NCBI GenBank assembly: GCA_051453625.1 | Contig: JBOZIK010000001.1 | Location: 149,547,714-149,611,713, forward strand | From: Welwitschia mirabilis | Taxonomy: Eukaryota > Gnetophyta > Gnetopsida > Welwitschiales | Direction: 5' to 3' | Length of the DNA stretch: 64,000 nt | Shown: piece by piece, positions 47,480-59,699 of the stretch | How the letters are laid out: every line of letters begins with the position of its first letter | How positions within the stretch are numbered: the first letter of the stretch is position 1 | Made by a program: the position numbers and the translations under genes | The notes under the pieces: generated by a model | Database searches by the model: none | What the model was told of the DNA's origin: nothing | Seen by the model: the letters and a program-made list of their open reading frames with translations, nothing else

Positions 47480-48760
47480 AAGGTACCAACAAATAGTATG
47501 AGTGCATGATGCCTTGAATAACTAAAATATGAAATAATTACTAAGGAGTAATAAAATCCTCCAAGGAAAATGAAATGGAATTATGAACCTCCACACTTGA
47601 AATGGCTAGCTTAAGATCACTTGGAATCACCTCCATCTTAGTAATATTATAAGGAATCTCTATAATGCTAATATCGATCAAAGAAGAAATCATCATAGAA
47701 TCTATCCTGGTAATGGAATATGGCTTCTTGTAAATTTTTATTTAAAGCTTACTATAAGCCACTAAGGTCCTCAAAGGATGCTCCTTAGAGAGCTTTCTAA
47801 TCTAATAGAAAACATTAATGCCATTAATAATATTAATTGAATGATTTTCACAAGCCTATATTATTCTTTTACTCTTTTCTAAATGAGTAGATAAAGTAGA
47901 TTGACTCTTTGTCAATGTGGAAATACAAGAAGCATCTACCTATGACCTCGTCTCCAAAAGTTGCATGTTCTTTAGCTAATTTTCTAGCATTCAAAGGAAA
48001 ACACTCATGGATTCCTATTATTCTACCCCATGCCAAGACATATAATAGAAATATCCCATTATATCAATTAAATTATAGAAATCTCAATGTGGGGTAGGCA
48101 ATTCATGCTATGCAGAACAATGTGAGATAAAGTGAGCAAAGTGACTACACTTGAAGTCCCACTGACAATCTATCACTTTGAAGTAACGATGAGTGTAAAC
48201 ATCATCTAATCAAGATGAATGAGTGACTTGCATCTGTTACAATCTAAAGAGAGTTTGTACTTCTCCAACTAATTCATAAGCTCCTTAATCTTTTGATAAA
48301 TGGTCTCTACCACTAATAATAACAAATATGTATGGTATAATATCTGATCTTGATCATTAAAAATAATTTATAAATCCATAGATAGATGATAAAAAGGTTC
48401 AAGAGATTTTTGAGTAAGTCATGGACTCTAGCTTAGAGGCTGAAATTAGGGGTTAGAATATGACATATACCCTTAATCCATTAATGCATTAAACTTGTTA
48501 ATGACCTTATCCACTTGGGAATCAAAAGGAAATAGTAAATTCATGAAGAGATAATGGAATAAATAGAAGGAAAAGAATAACTTAACATTATGCAGGCCTC
48601 CCTTAGTAAATTGAAAACTTCTCTAAAGGCTGTGGGATAAAATCGAGATTATCCTTTCTAAAGTTTATAGTATCAAATCTAAAATAAAAGAAAAGGAAAT
48701 TTTATGTAAAACATTGTGTCAATAAAAAATAATAAAGAAAAGAAGATAAAGAGGAAAAGG
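47480..48760 (-). pseudogene. Unidentified decayed ORF(s)
   Basis: On the minus strand two coherent segments are visible. From about 48660 down: SLRSFQFTKGG-like residues, HNVKLFFSFYLFHYLFMNLL, FPFDSQVDKVINKFNALMD, then ETIYQKIKELMN and LEKYKLSLDCNRCKSLIHLD. From about 48170 down: VIDCQWDFKCSHFAHFISHC, STLTKSQSTLSTHLEKSKRI, IQACENHSINIINGINVFY, KLSKEHPLRTLVAYSKL and SLIDISIIEIPYNITKMEVI. The C-x5-C-x2-F-x-H-x4-C arrangement near 48165-48115 might be a zinc-binding site. I do not recognise the family; a retroelement gag region or a captured host gene are both possible. Confidence 0.4.
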
Positions 48761-49471
48761 AAAAAAAGTGGAATGCAAATAATACCCCACGAGGCTAGTA
48801 TCATTAAGCAAAGCTGAGTGAGGGTTCTTCATCCTCATATTTCTCATGTATTAGGTGAGTAATAGAAGCCTTCTCATGTTTATGATAGGAAGAGCTATAC
48901 GATATTGAAGCTTTACTCATCTTAAACAATAATAAATAGGAAATGAGTCATAAAAAATATACTTACTATCTAAAAACCTTGAATAAGGATTCATGCTATA
49001 GATGGAATAGAAAAACCACCTTAAGATGTCTCTTTAGGATCATAGTCCTCAGAACCTTCATCCTCCATAGATGATGAAGAATGAAAATGAAGTAGGAAAA
49101 GGGAAGAAATTTCATGAGGACATAAAATAAAATTGGATCTACATTTAAAAATGTAAAGAGCTATAAATCATCAAGACCTATGAAAGAAAAGTATAAATCA
49201 AGTAGGATATGTGCACTAAAATACTTACCCCTATCACCATTTTGCTTCATGTGAGTTAATTGGGAAAGAGTGGATAAATAGCAAGATAGATTCTTTAAGC
49301 CATACCTCCAAACTTAGATTCTATAAAGTAGAAACACTAAAGAAGAGGTCATATTTATAAAGAGTAAAGGTTGTAAAAGACCTATATAAAAAAGTGTAAA
49401 AATCACTAAAAGATAAAAAGAAGTATCACATGGAAAACTGGAAACAAAAAAGAAAAAAAGAAAAATAAGAG

Positions 49472-50721
49472 TGTTGTAATATGTATTTATGTAATCATTA
49501 TGTCCTTAAGCAAATCCTAAAAATCATAAATATTTTGCACAACATGCACACTAGTATAGATGGGAGTTAACCAAATGTCATAACCCATCAAAGGAAATAG
49601 ACGTGAAGTCAAAGAATTGATTTCAATGAAATATTTCTATATTTTTCATTTAGGTTCAAATGAAATAAAACAATGCAAGGAAACAATGCAAGGGAAACAC
49701 TATAAGGTAATGTAGATAAAAACTAATCTAAATGCAATATCTATCTACCTACAAAATCTTCTTATTATAAAGATCAACCCTACATAACCTAGATTAATTA
49801 AAGAAACCATCACTAATCTTAAAAAACCTAAGATATCAAGTACATCAAATTTAATATAGAAAAAATGCAATGATTAAGATATGAAATGTAAAATGCAATG
49901 TAATGCAAAACCTAAACTAATAGTTTCAACCTTAACAAAGGTTGCTCTTCATGATCTATATCAACTATGAGGCTGTCACAGAATCATAGCCAACATAAAT
50001 TATAAGGAAGATGCACATGAATAAAACTAAAATAAATGTTTCATGATTGTTAAACCAACATTTTTATTATAGAGCAATAACATCTTAATGGAGGATACAT
50101 ATCCTAATACTAAGGGAAATCACTCTATGTAATAATGGATGAACATCTAGCTCTTTGATCTCCTGTCATGAGATTTTCAAGTGTCAAAGAAGATAAAGTT
50201 GAAATTAAGAATGAAGGAAGTCTTTATTACAACAAAATACTTTAAAAATAGTAAATATAATAGATGCAATAAAAACCCTAGCTATGCATAGGAGGTTCAC
50301 AATATATTACACAAGTTACATTAAGTTTGGTGAATTAATTAAAATTAGGTGTCATCATAACTATCATCTAGATGTTGGTGGAGATAATGGCACATTAACA
50401 GAGGCCCATATTAGCTTTCATCTTTGGTTTAGTTAGCATCCATATCAACTTACATGTGGTTTCTTTTAGTTGATTGTTCAGATGAGGATGATAGTCTTTT
50501 AGGCTTTCTAACCAAGTTAAAAGCTTTATAGATCATTAACTCCTTAAAATACTAAGTATTGAATATCATCTAAAATTCCTCCAAATATGTTGGTAAATAC
50601 ATATTTTTATGATTTTCTCCTTGACTCTTAATAATCATTGTTTTTTACTTAAAAATTTCTTAATGTCTTGTAAAAGTTCTTAAAATACCCCATCAAGAAT
50701 GTATAATTTGGCATCATAACA
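49472..50721 (-). repeat. 3' LTR of element B
   Basis: 1250 bp. In plus orientation starts TGTTGTAATATGTATTTATG and ends GGCATCATAACA. Contains CTATCATCTAGATG near 50360. Confidence 0.9.
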
Positions 50722-50737
50722 TACCCTCCACTTAGTC
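50722..50737 (-). promoter_or_regulatory. Polypurine tract of element B
   Basis: The minus strand reads GACTAAGTGGAGGGTA before the LTR start TGTTATGATGCC. Confidence 0.8.
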
Positions 50738-53700
50738 TTATTAGTCCTTAACAAAGTAGATAAACAAAAGTCTAGAAATTGCATTATGTAAGCTAAAATC
50801 TCAACATTAAATAAACTAAGTATTTACTTTGGTAGATATTGTAACCATGATGTTATCTAACATGTTTTCTAGACAAGGATGGAAATGACATGCTTTTAAA
50901 AATTTGACTATAAAATCAAATGCTTGTAAGTATCCTCATCAGAGAAAAAAATAAAAAACAATTACCAATGCATCATCCTCTTACTTAAAACATTTAGCAC
51001 ATTAAAGAAATAAAGATTAAATGTTATAATAAAAGAATTGTCATAAGATATTACCATAATAACTTAGATAAATGAAGTGCATGTTTAATTAGAAAACATA
51101 ATAACTCAAATAAATGACATTTATAAATTAAACATTGAGTTTTTAAGCATAATCAGCAAAGGTAAATACATAAGAAATAATCATAACATTATTTTCTTAT
51201 CCATCCTTTCATGAATTATTTGAATCATTCCTGTAAGGAAAACCTGCAAGTATTCTACTGTCAAGTACATGGTCTACAAAATAATATGCATAATGCATAT
51301 CACTCAAATAATAGTGATCATAATTAAACTAATATATTATAGATATATATTATGAAAACTTAAAAATTACTTCTATAATTTAAAATTTTTACTTAAAATA
51401 TGTAAAAAATTTATTAAAAGTATGTTCCCCCTCTCTTAGGTGAATGAATACATTTCATATTGCATTAACATGAGGAATTTTTTTTTTTTTAAATGTAGGT
51501 TAAGTATAAGTAAGTAAAATAGGTATGCCTTGGAGCAATAGTCTCTATGTAAAAGAAAGCTAAAATAGTCAAAAGAAGATGAAAAATCAAAGTGATGATG
51601 CTTACAAAATATTAGTTTGTTATCTTGCAATGTTACTTGAATGATAAGATGGATGATAGGGTTTTTCAAAAATTAGAAAAAATAAAAGCATGAATAGAAT
51701 AAGTTAGGCTAAGATTAAATCATTAAGATTTCCAAAATTTATCAAAAAGTCCGAAAGATGGAAAATGAATAAGAATCATGATGAATAAGGCATGATAAAG
51801 GCAGTGAATTTTTGGGAAGAACTTAAGGTAAGAGAAACAGGTGTCCAAATAGGTTTATGATAATGCAGCAAGCTAAGGAAAATACTAAAATATTCCATAA
51901 ACACATAATCATTAAAAAATAGTAATTATATGCATTAAAACTCAAAAAGAAGATTAAAGACATGGACTTGAAAAGAGACTAAATGAATAGATGCGAACAA
52001 TTATCATCATAAACTAAAGAAACATAATTTGATAAAAGAAAATTAACTTTTAAACAATAAAAACTATGAATAAATAAAAATAATAATAAAATTACTAAAT
52101 GATTAAGTCCTGTATATTTGTAATGAAAATGTAAAAAAATGACTTTGAAATACCAAATGAAACATCTAAGAAAAACAAAATGAAAATTAACAATTAGAAA
52201 CATGACATAATGTACATTTCCTAAATTCAAACCTAGTAAACCCCTTGGAAGATATCATAAAATCCCCTAATTAATAATGCATGACATAATGTAAAAACTC
52301 CATACAGTACCACTTAAATAGGTAGTGATGATGACAATCTCAAGTATATCTAATGATCTCAAACAATGAGTTGCAAGATGAAAAGTTACTCAAAAATAGA
52401 CTTACCTGCTTACATCCCAAAACACACACAAATCCTCAAAAGTAAAATAACCATATGAGAATACTATAAGTTCAATAAGTCTATGAAATAATCAATTCCT
52501 TTGATGATGCCATAAATACATTGATCTCATAACCTCAAAGTATTTATTATTAATCCATGATGATTGGAATATAATCACAGTAAGAGAAGTGAGAACTCAT
52601 GAATCATGATCAATTGATCCCTTGGTGTAACTCCTAGGACTACTAACACTGATGAATTTTCCTCATGAAGAAATTTACCTTAGTGTGGTAGGACATCATA
52701 TTGACCATGTAGTTAGCATAGAACCAAGATATTATGGTTATTATTTTCATATCTCTATTTTTTCTTTTAAATACTTCTTCAAAATAAATCCTACATGACT
52801 ATTTACTCTCACAGATAAAGGTTAAGAAATGAGATGAAAAATAGAAATAACATTTCCAAATAACTAAAAACTTATACCATTGAGAAAAAACACAAAAAAC
52901 CAAAGCATATTTCTTCAAAATGAAGTTCATAAATATGTGAATGTCTTAAGATTTAGTGAATCCAATCTTATCACTTTAAAATTCCCAAGNNNNNNNNNNN
53001 NNNNNNNNNNNNNNNNNNNNNNNNNNNNNNNNNNNNNNNNNNNNNNNNNNNNNNNNNNNNNNNNNNNNNNNNNNNNNNNNNNNNNNNNNNNNNNNNNNNN
53101 NNNNNNNNNNNNNNNNNNNNNNNNNNNNNNNNNNNNNNNNNNNNNNNNNNNNNNNNNNNNNNNNNNNNNNNNNNNNNNNNNNNNNNNNNNNNNNNNNNNN
53201 NNNNNNNNNNNNNNNNNNNNNNNNNNNNNNNNNNNNNNNNNNNNNNNNNNNNNNNNNNNNNNNNNNNNNNNNNNNNNNNNNNNNNNNNNNNNNNNNNNNN
53301 NNNNNNNNNNNNNNNNNNNNNNNNNNNNNNNNNNNNNNNNNNNNNNNNNNNNNNNNNNNNNNNNNNNNNNNNNNNNNNNNNNNNNNNNNNNNNNNNNNNN
53401 NNNNNNNNNNNNNNNNNNNNNNNNNNNNNNNNNNNNNNNNNNNNNNNNNNNNNNNNNNNNNNNNNNNNNNNNNNNNNNNNNNNNNNNNNNNNNNNNNNNN
53501 NNNNNNNNNNNNAAAAGGAATTAGCTAAAAAAGAATTGAGATAATGGCAATAGGATTTTCAAAGCAAGTACTTCTACCATGTTTAAGATTTGATGACTTA
53601 TAGATTTTAAATCCTTATTCATTTTTTTAAATTTTGCTAGTTTTTAAATAAGAAATTTTAACTAAGCCATTAAAATGTACTTTTTCTAGAAGATAAGAAC

Positions 53701-53852
53701 CCTTCCATTTTATTAACATAAAAAGAAAAAGAAAAAGAAAAACCAACTAACTAAGATTAATAAAAACAAAGGAAATAGAAATAACAACATAAATAAAAAG
53801 AAAATATAAAATTAAACTAAAAGCAAGTTTTTATTTAGATGCAACCCTTTAT
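50738..53852 (-). other. 3' non-coding part of element B, with gap
   Basis: Contains the A/B/C block at about 52390-52989, including, on the minus strand, ATGATGTCCTACCACACTAA near 52700 and the GAAGTTCATAAATATGTGAA segment at 52922 that matches element A near 33160. No gene supported. Confidence 0.6.
52990..53512. other. Assembly gap, 523 N
   Basis: Run of N in the 3' part of element B. Apparent frames across it are artefacts. Confidence 0.95.
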
Positions 53853-56255
53853 TTAAATGAAAGAAAAAGAAATGTTTATTTTCCTAAGGGTATGATCTTA
53901 ACTATTGTACTTTCTCAGAATAATGAGGACCAAATCAAATAAATATCAATCAATAAAACATAACAGGTACACAATCATTTTTTAATAAAAATAATTCGAG
54001 ATAAGAATAATAAAAGGATAAAACTTTGATAGCAAATATTTTATAATCTAAATAAGAGATAAAAAAGTGATAGATCTTAGTAAAAATTCATATCTTATTA
54101 AATGACATAAATCATGGTTATTAGTACATAATGCATGCAAGGAAGTACTCAAAGAAGGAATCCAAGATGTTTTTGAAGGATCTTTAGATTATCTAGTAAG
54201 ATCAAGAATATTTCTATTATTTAACTCAAGATGTGTACTTTCATTAAGGAGGTAATACTTTTCCTAATTAATATGAAGAAATGACATTTTCACTACACAA
54301 AATTAATTAGCGATATAAGAGTTAAAAAATTCAAATAATTCATGGAAAGAAAATATTTTATTAAACTTATTATGTAAAGAATTCGAAATATATATTTCAT
54401 TAAAAATTTAATATTAAGCATGAAACACATTAATGGAACTATTAGGAATATGATAATTTTGAGGAAACTTCCTAGGATGACTAATCAAGATAGGTTTAAT
54501 ATACTTAAGAAACTCCTTAAGGTTAAATTCTAAGCATGGATTAGAATCAATAAGTAAAGGTTTATCACAATTTAGAGTTTCAAAATATCCCTAGTCCTTC
54601 TTTTGAAAAGAGCAATCATTAAAAGCACAAGGTAAAGTGGACATGATAAAAGAGGAAAAGATGTTACTTTAAGTTTCACATAGAGTTTTAAAAGGAAACG
54701 ATTAAGAGAGTTAAGGAATAAATTCCTCAAGATGATGTGTTTTATTAAAATCAAAAATAAGGATGTCATTTTGAAAATTACATAAATGTTTAAATAGAAG
54801 ATATGGATAAATGTTCTTAAGGTTACAAGGTAATGTTAAAGTATATGTAAAAGGAAAGATGTAATTTATGGTTTTACATGGAAGTTTAAGTGAAAGGAAT
54901 GGGGATGCATGTGCAAAATGTTTATATTAGATTGTTGCATTGGAAGGTATAAGCCTATCTTACATTAAGTTTGGTTGAATTTCTATGGTTGCTTCATTAT
55001 TCCTCTTCTCCTCATTGTTGAATTCATCATTACTTGATAAAATTATTTTTTTACTTTCTTCATTATTATCTTTGATAACATATCCCTCTTCTTTGTTGTT
55101 TTTATCAATATCATTAATTATATCTTTCTCTTCTTTATTATACTCATTATTGTTTTGTTAAGGATTATTATCATTATTTAAGTTAGTGAATTCATTAAAA
55201 CGATCATAGAAAGAAAGGTGCTCATTATCATCATTATTTAATGTAATATGTTTTGATATTTCTTGAGTTGATTCTACTTCCTCTCTGTTGAATAACTTAG
55301 TTAATTATAAACTATAATTTTTACTATCTATCATTGGAAAATTGTCATTGACCATTGTCTAGTACTATAATTTAGATGATAGATGAAGATGAAGCCATTT
55401 AATATGTAAATTCTTTATTGATTTTACTTTATTACATAAATTTTCTTTTAATCTTAGATATTAAACTTCTTTTAGAGGTTTGACTCCTTCATCTACATCA
55501 CAAAGTAAGTAAAAACTAGGGAGATGATGTAGTATATCAATATAATTATCATCATTTTCTTTCTCATATTTCTCATCATTTTATTGTATGCCATTATTTT
55601 CCAATTTATTAGATTTACTAGAAAAAGAAATGTAATCATTATATTTATCATGGATTAAACAGTTTTTAAATTTTTCATCAAATCAGTCTTTTATTTCATC
55701 TTTATTTTCTAAGAGGAAATGAATAGAGTTATAATCTAGTATATCATCACCTGATAAACAGTCACCTTCATTCATATTATTAAGTAATGGAATTAAATCT
55801 TCATTATCGTTCTTTTGTTTTCCATCTCTTAATCAATGTAATGTTGTAGGTTGATCCATAATTTCATTTTCTATGTTGAATTTAGAATTATTATTACTTA
55901 CTCTGAAGTTTTCTTTATTCTTCCCAAGATGGAATGTAGTAGGATAGGTTTGTTACTTTATAAAAGAACATTAAAATAATTGATTTTATAATTAATTTTT
56001 TTAAATCATTTAAATTAGATTTTCTAGGTTCTTGATGGTTTTGTCTTCCCTTTTTTTTATTTTTCCAGTCATCTATTTAGTATAATAATTTCTTTCTTCA
56101 TAGTAATTAGTGAAGGATAGACCTTCTTTGTCATAATAATTAGTAGAAGGTGATTAGTCTTCACAATAATTCATGGAAGATGGTTAACATTCACTAAAAT
56201 GATTATAAGATATTTCACTAAATAGGGTGGAATCCCTATAATATTGAAAATCATC
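53853..56255 (-). pseudogene. Large unknown ORF (about 800 codons) carried by element B
   Basis: At every point checked the minus-strand reading frame keeps one phase from about 56255 to a stop at 53853, with only in-frame stops of TAA/TAG/TGA type and no frameshift seen. The first half is Asn/Asp/Glu/Lys-rich (SMNYCED, LLNNMNEGDCLSGDDILDYN, NNDDNEHLSFYDRFNEFTNL, NKEEKDIINDIDKNNKEEGY). The second half is rich in Phe, Leu, Cys and His (HASPFLSLKLPCKTINYIF, FTYTLTLPCNLKNIYPYLLF, SNIFSSFIMSTLPCAFNDCS, ISHPRKFPQNYHIPNSS, STSLHALCTNNHDLCHL). A further lysine-rich stretch in another phase (VEELITRRKYKNQKSF, IKELLTKRKAKR, 56610-56440) may be its broken start. It occupies the place of gag-pol. I recognise no catalytic motif or domain. 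Captured host sequence, an extreme gag variant or an env-type protein are open. Confidence 0.7.
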
Positions 56256-56669
56256 ATTATCATTTTCATTTAAAGCTTGAAAAAAAGGATGGAAAAAATA
56301 AGAAGGTTGAAAAGAAGAAGGGGTCCAATTCCTAGTATGAACATCACATGGAGATATCCATTTTCTTTTTACAAATATTCCCTAAGTGGTGTTTTATCAT
56401 TGTCCTCAGAAATTCTATTATTACTTCATCTTTTAGCTTTTCTTTTAGTTAATAGTTCTTTTATAGTCTTTTTATCATTATTTATATAAGTAGATAATAA
56501 GAATGAAAAAGATGAATTCTTGGTTCTAGGTTCTACATCATTAGTAGGAGGTAAGTTAAAAGATTTTTGATTTTTATACTTCCTTCTAGTAATTAACTCT
56601 TCAACTATAATGTTCGTATTTGAATTAGTCGTTTTTAATCATAATTGTATTAAGAAATGCTAATCTTTA

Positions 56670-57324
56670 ATGAAAAAGAGATAAAATAATTTTTGCTTCT
56701 ATATTATTATTTTTACAACTTGTGAAAAAATTTGTTCTCAAAATCACAAAAGCAAAGAAAATTTCTTCAAATATTGGATTTTACATACCTAAGATGTGCA
56801 TACATAAATTTTATTATTGTTAAGCAAGCCTTCTTTGCTATTTTTATTAATCAAGCTTGTTTCATATGATATTTCTTCTTTCCATCAAATTTAATTATGT
56901 TCCTATATGCTTAATAATGTTTTTACAAATGTTATCTTTTTGGTCATCTAGATAATACACCTAGATAATAACTTACCCAAAAAAACAAAAAACAAAAATA
57001 AAGAAAAATAGAGTTATAGAAAAATAAATAGAAAGAAAATTAATTCTTATTTGTCTATATCATCTAGACGATAGAGGAGATCATTAGAAAATCTTAGTTT
57101 TTATAAAAAATAGAAAACCTAGTTTTATAGGCCATCATATACCATGCATCATTTTGATGATAAGAGGGATGATAAGGTATTACTTATGGAATTAAAATAA
57201 AAAAACATACAAAATAAACTATAGTATATCCAATAAAAATACAATGCCAGTGCAAATAAGTAATTTAAATTAAAATTCAAATTACTAATTTGGATAACAA
57301 TAATTCTTGAACTCTTTGCAACCT
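56670..57324 (-). other. Leader of element B
   Basis: Between primer site and ORF. Contains TCATCTAGACGATAGAGGAG near 57061, CATTTTGATGATAAG near 57151 and TCATCTAGATAATACACC near 56944. Confidence 0.65.
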
Positions 57325-57342
57325 TCCTTGGTAATAGCATTA
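57325..57342 (-). promoter_or_regulatory. Decayed Asp-type primer site of element B
   Basis: The minus strand reads TAATGCTATTACCAAGGA. Against TGGCGCCGTTGCCGGGGA all differences are G-to-A or C-to-T. It lies three bases from the LTR. Confidence 0.8.
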
Positions 57343-57345
57343 AAA

Positions 57346-58618
57346 TGTTATGGTGCATATTTATGCAATTGTTACATTCTTAAGAAAATCCTAAAAATCA
57401 CATATATTTTACAAATAGATAATAGTATAGACATGGATTAACAGGAATGTCATAAATCCATCGAAGGCACTAGGCTTGAAATAAGAGAACTAATTTTAAA
57501 AATTATTTTTAGGTTTTTTATTTAGGTTTAAATAAAAGGAAACAATGCAAAAAAAAAAAAAAAAATGCAAGAGAAAAACTTTGATGTAATGCCAATGAAA
57601 ACTACTCTAAATGTAATATTTATCTAACTACCAATCTTTCTATGATAAAGATTGACCCTTAGTAATCTAGATCGATTAAGAAATCTATCACTAATATTAA
57701 CTAACCTATGCTTTTAAATACATTAAATAAAATATGAAAAAGATGTGATAATTGAGCTATGAAATGTAAAATGTAATGTAATGTAATTCAAAACCTAAAC
57801 TAATGATTTTAACCTTAATAAATGTTTTCTTTGATGATCTATATAAACTTTGAAGCTATCACAAAATAATAATAAACATAAACCATAACACAGATGCACA
57901 TGAATGAAACTAAAATAAAATTTTCATTATTGTCAAACTAACATCCTTGTTACAAAGTAGTCTCATCTCAATAGAGGATACATATTCCAATACTAAAGAA
58001 GACACCCTTTCTACAATAATGGATGGATCTCCTACCCTTCAATTTCATGTCACAAGATATTTAGGTATCAAAAAAGATAAAGTTAGAGTTGAGGGTAAGA
58101 GAAGTATTTATCACAATACAAAGCTCTAAAAACAACAAATCTAATAGATGTAATAGAAACCCTAATGGTGCATAGGAGGTGTAAGATAGATTATACAAAA
58201 TAGGTAAAGTTTAGTGCATTAATTAAAATTACGTATCATCTTAACTATTGTCCAAATGATGGTATGAATGAGGCCACATTAACAGAGGCCTCATATTAGC
58301 TTTTAACTTTAGTCTAGTCATCATCCATATCAGCTTACACATGGTATCTTCTAGTTAGTTATCTTAATAATGAAGAGGAGGATAATCTTTTGAGCTTTTC
58401 AATTAATTCAAATTGACTTTACAGATCATTAAATCCTTCATAAATGCTAAGTCTAAAAAATAATTTAAAACACACTCCTAAATATAGTGACAAGTGCATG
58501 GTTTTGTGATTTTCTCTTTGACTCTCAATAATCATCATTTTTCATTTAAACCTATCTAAATGTACTATAAATGTACCCAAAATAATCCATTAAAAACATA
58601 TAATTTGGCATCGAAATA
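57346..58618 (-). repeat. 5' LTR of element B
   Basis: 1273 bp. Begins TGTTATGGTGCATATTTATG and ends GGCATCGAAATA in plus orientation. Contains an (A)18-type tract near 57548 absent from the other copy. Confidence 0.9.
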
Positions 58619-58659
58619 AGGATCTATTAATTATAAATCAGAATGAAAATGAGGTAAAA

Positions 58660-58700
58660 ATTAGGGGTCCATAGGGTATTTATAGAAGTCGACCTAGGGT
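58660..58700 (-). promoter_or_regulatory. TATA-like site in a possible old LTR
   Basis: The minus strand reads TCTATAAATACCC at 58674-58686. The 20-bp repeat clusters lie upstream of it on that strand. It resembles a U3 region, but no LTR boundary is visible. Confidence 0.3.
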
Positions 58701-58799
58701 TAACTAACTATAAGAGTAAAATATAGTTAAATGTTAACTAAAGTTAACTAATCAAAGTTGAAGAAATTAAACTTTAAGTAGATGATAGTGTTGTGTTCC

Positions 58800-59690
58800 A
58801 TAATAATGTTACATTCTGATGGATCAACATTACACTTAGAAGGTCAAGATTACACTTGAATGCCAATATTACACTTAAGTACTTAATGTTACACTTGAGT
58901 GTATAATGTTATAGCTGATCCTATGATACTTTAATGCATTTAGTTAACCCTAGCACATTATGATTTTGATTAAATTCATAGCACAAGGAGGTCATGATGT
59001 TACACTTGAAATCATGACATCGTACTTATGCCTATAATGATCTGACACCTTTTACTTGATTTGGAAATCACTTATTTTACTTTAGTCAACACCATGATAA
59101 AGATTCTGACATAGCATTTGGATGTCAAACATTGCACTTATTCATTTGACATTACATTAGGTTCCTTAACATCACACTTAAGTTATCAATGTTGAATTTG
59201 AAACCATACCACTCTAATGCTTTTCACAAGGCCCTAGAACCTTGTATTTTATTGAGAATTACTTTTAAAGAAATATTTGATGTCTTACTTAGATGTCTGA
59301 TGTTATAGTTAGATGTTTAACATTTCACATATGTGTCCAACATCATAGTTGCCCTTGCAAGCCTTAAACACCATTCACTCACCCTTAGCATTACTAATTC
59401 TACTTTGGATTTCTTATAACAATGATTTCTACTATTACACTTAGATGTTTGATGTTGCACTTAACTATCTAATGTCACACTTACCCTCATGAGGCCCTGA
59501 CACCTCCCATTTAACTTTGGCACTTACCACCTTACCTATACTTACTTTGCAATAAAGCTCTACTATTGCACTTTGACATTCAATGTTACACTTAGAAGTT
59601 TGACATCATAATTAAATAGCCACTATCACACTTTAGTCATGACACTTGTGTATCATCTAATGTTACACTTGGGGTACCCTATAATAACCT
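58800..59690. repeat. Clustered 20-bp minisatellite (AATGTTACACTTAGATGTYT type)
   Basis: Units of 19-20 bp with core TTACACTT run head to tail in clusters: about five or six units at 58805-58925, then three to four each near 58990, 59125, 59277, 59430 and 59567-59665. The clusters are separated by roughly 80-130 bp of spacer that itself repeats (GCCCTGACACC, GCCCTAGAACC, TGACACCTTTTACTT). Confidence 0.8.
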
Positions 59691-59699
59691 CCTTAATAG

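Larger units (their letters stand above)
49472..58618 (-). mobile_element. Element B: Athila-like LTR element carrying one large unknown ORF
   Basis: LTRs at 49472-50721 and 57346-58618 align throughout and share TGTTATG/CATAACA ends. On the minus strand the order is primer site (57325-57342), leader, one long reading frame (56255-53853), a gap, the 3' block shared with A and C, and a polypurine tract. No gag, protease, RT or integrase was found. Flanking 5-mers (AAGAG left, AGGAT right) do not match, so the target duplication is decayed or absent. Confidence 0.85.

Noticed and set aside
52880-53524. 214-codon frame mostly of unknown residues
   Set aside because: Artefact of the 523-N gap.
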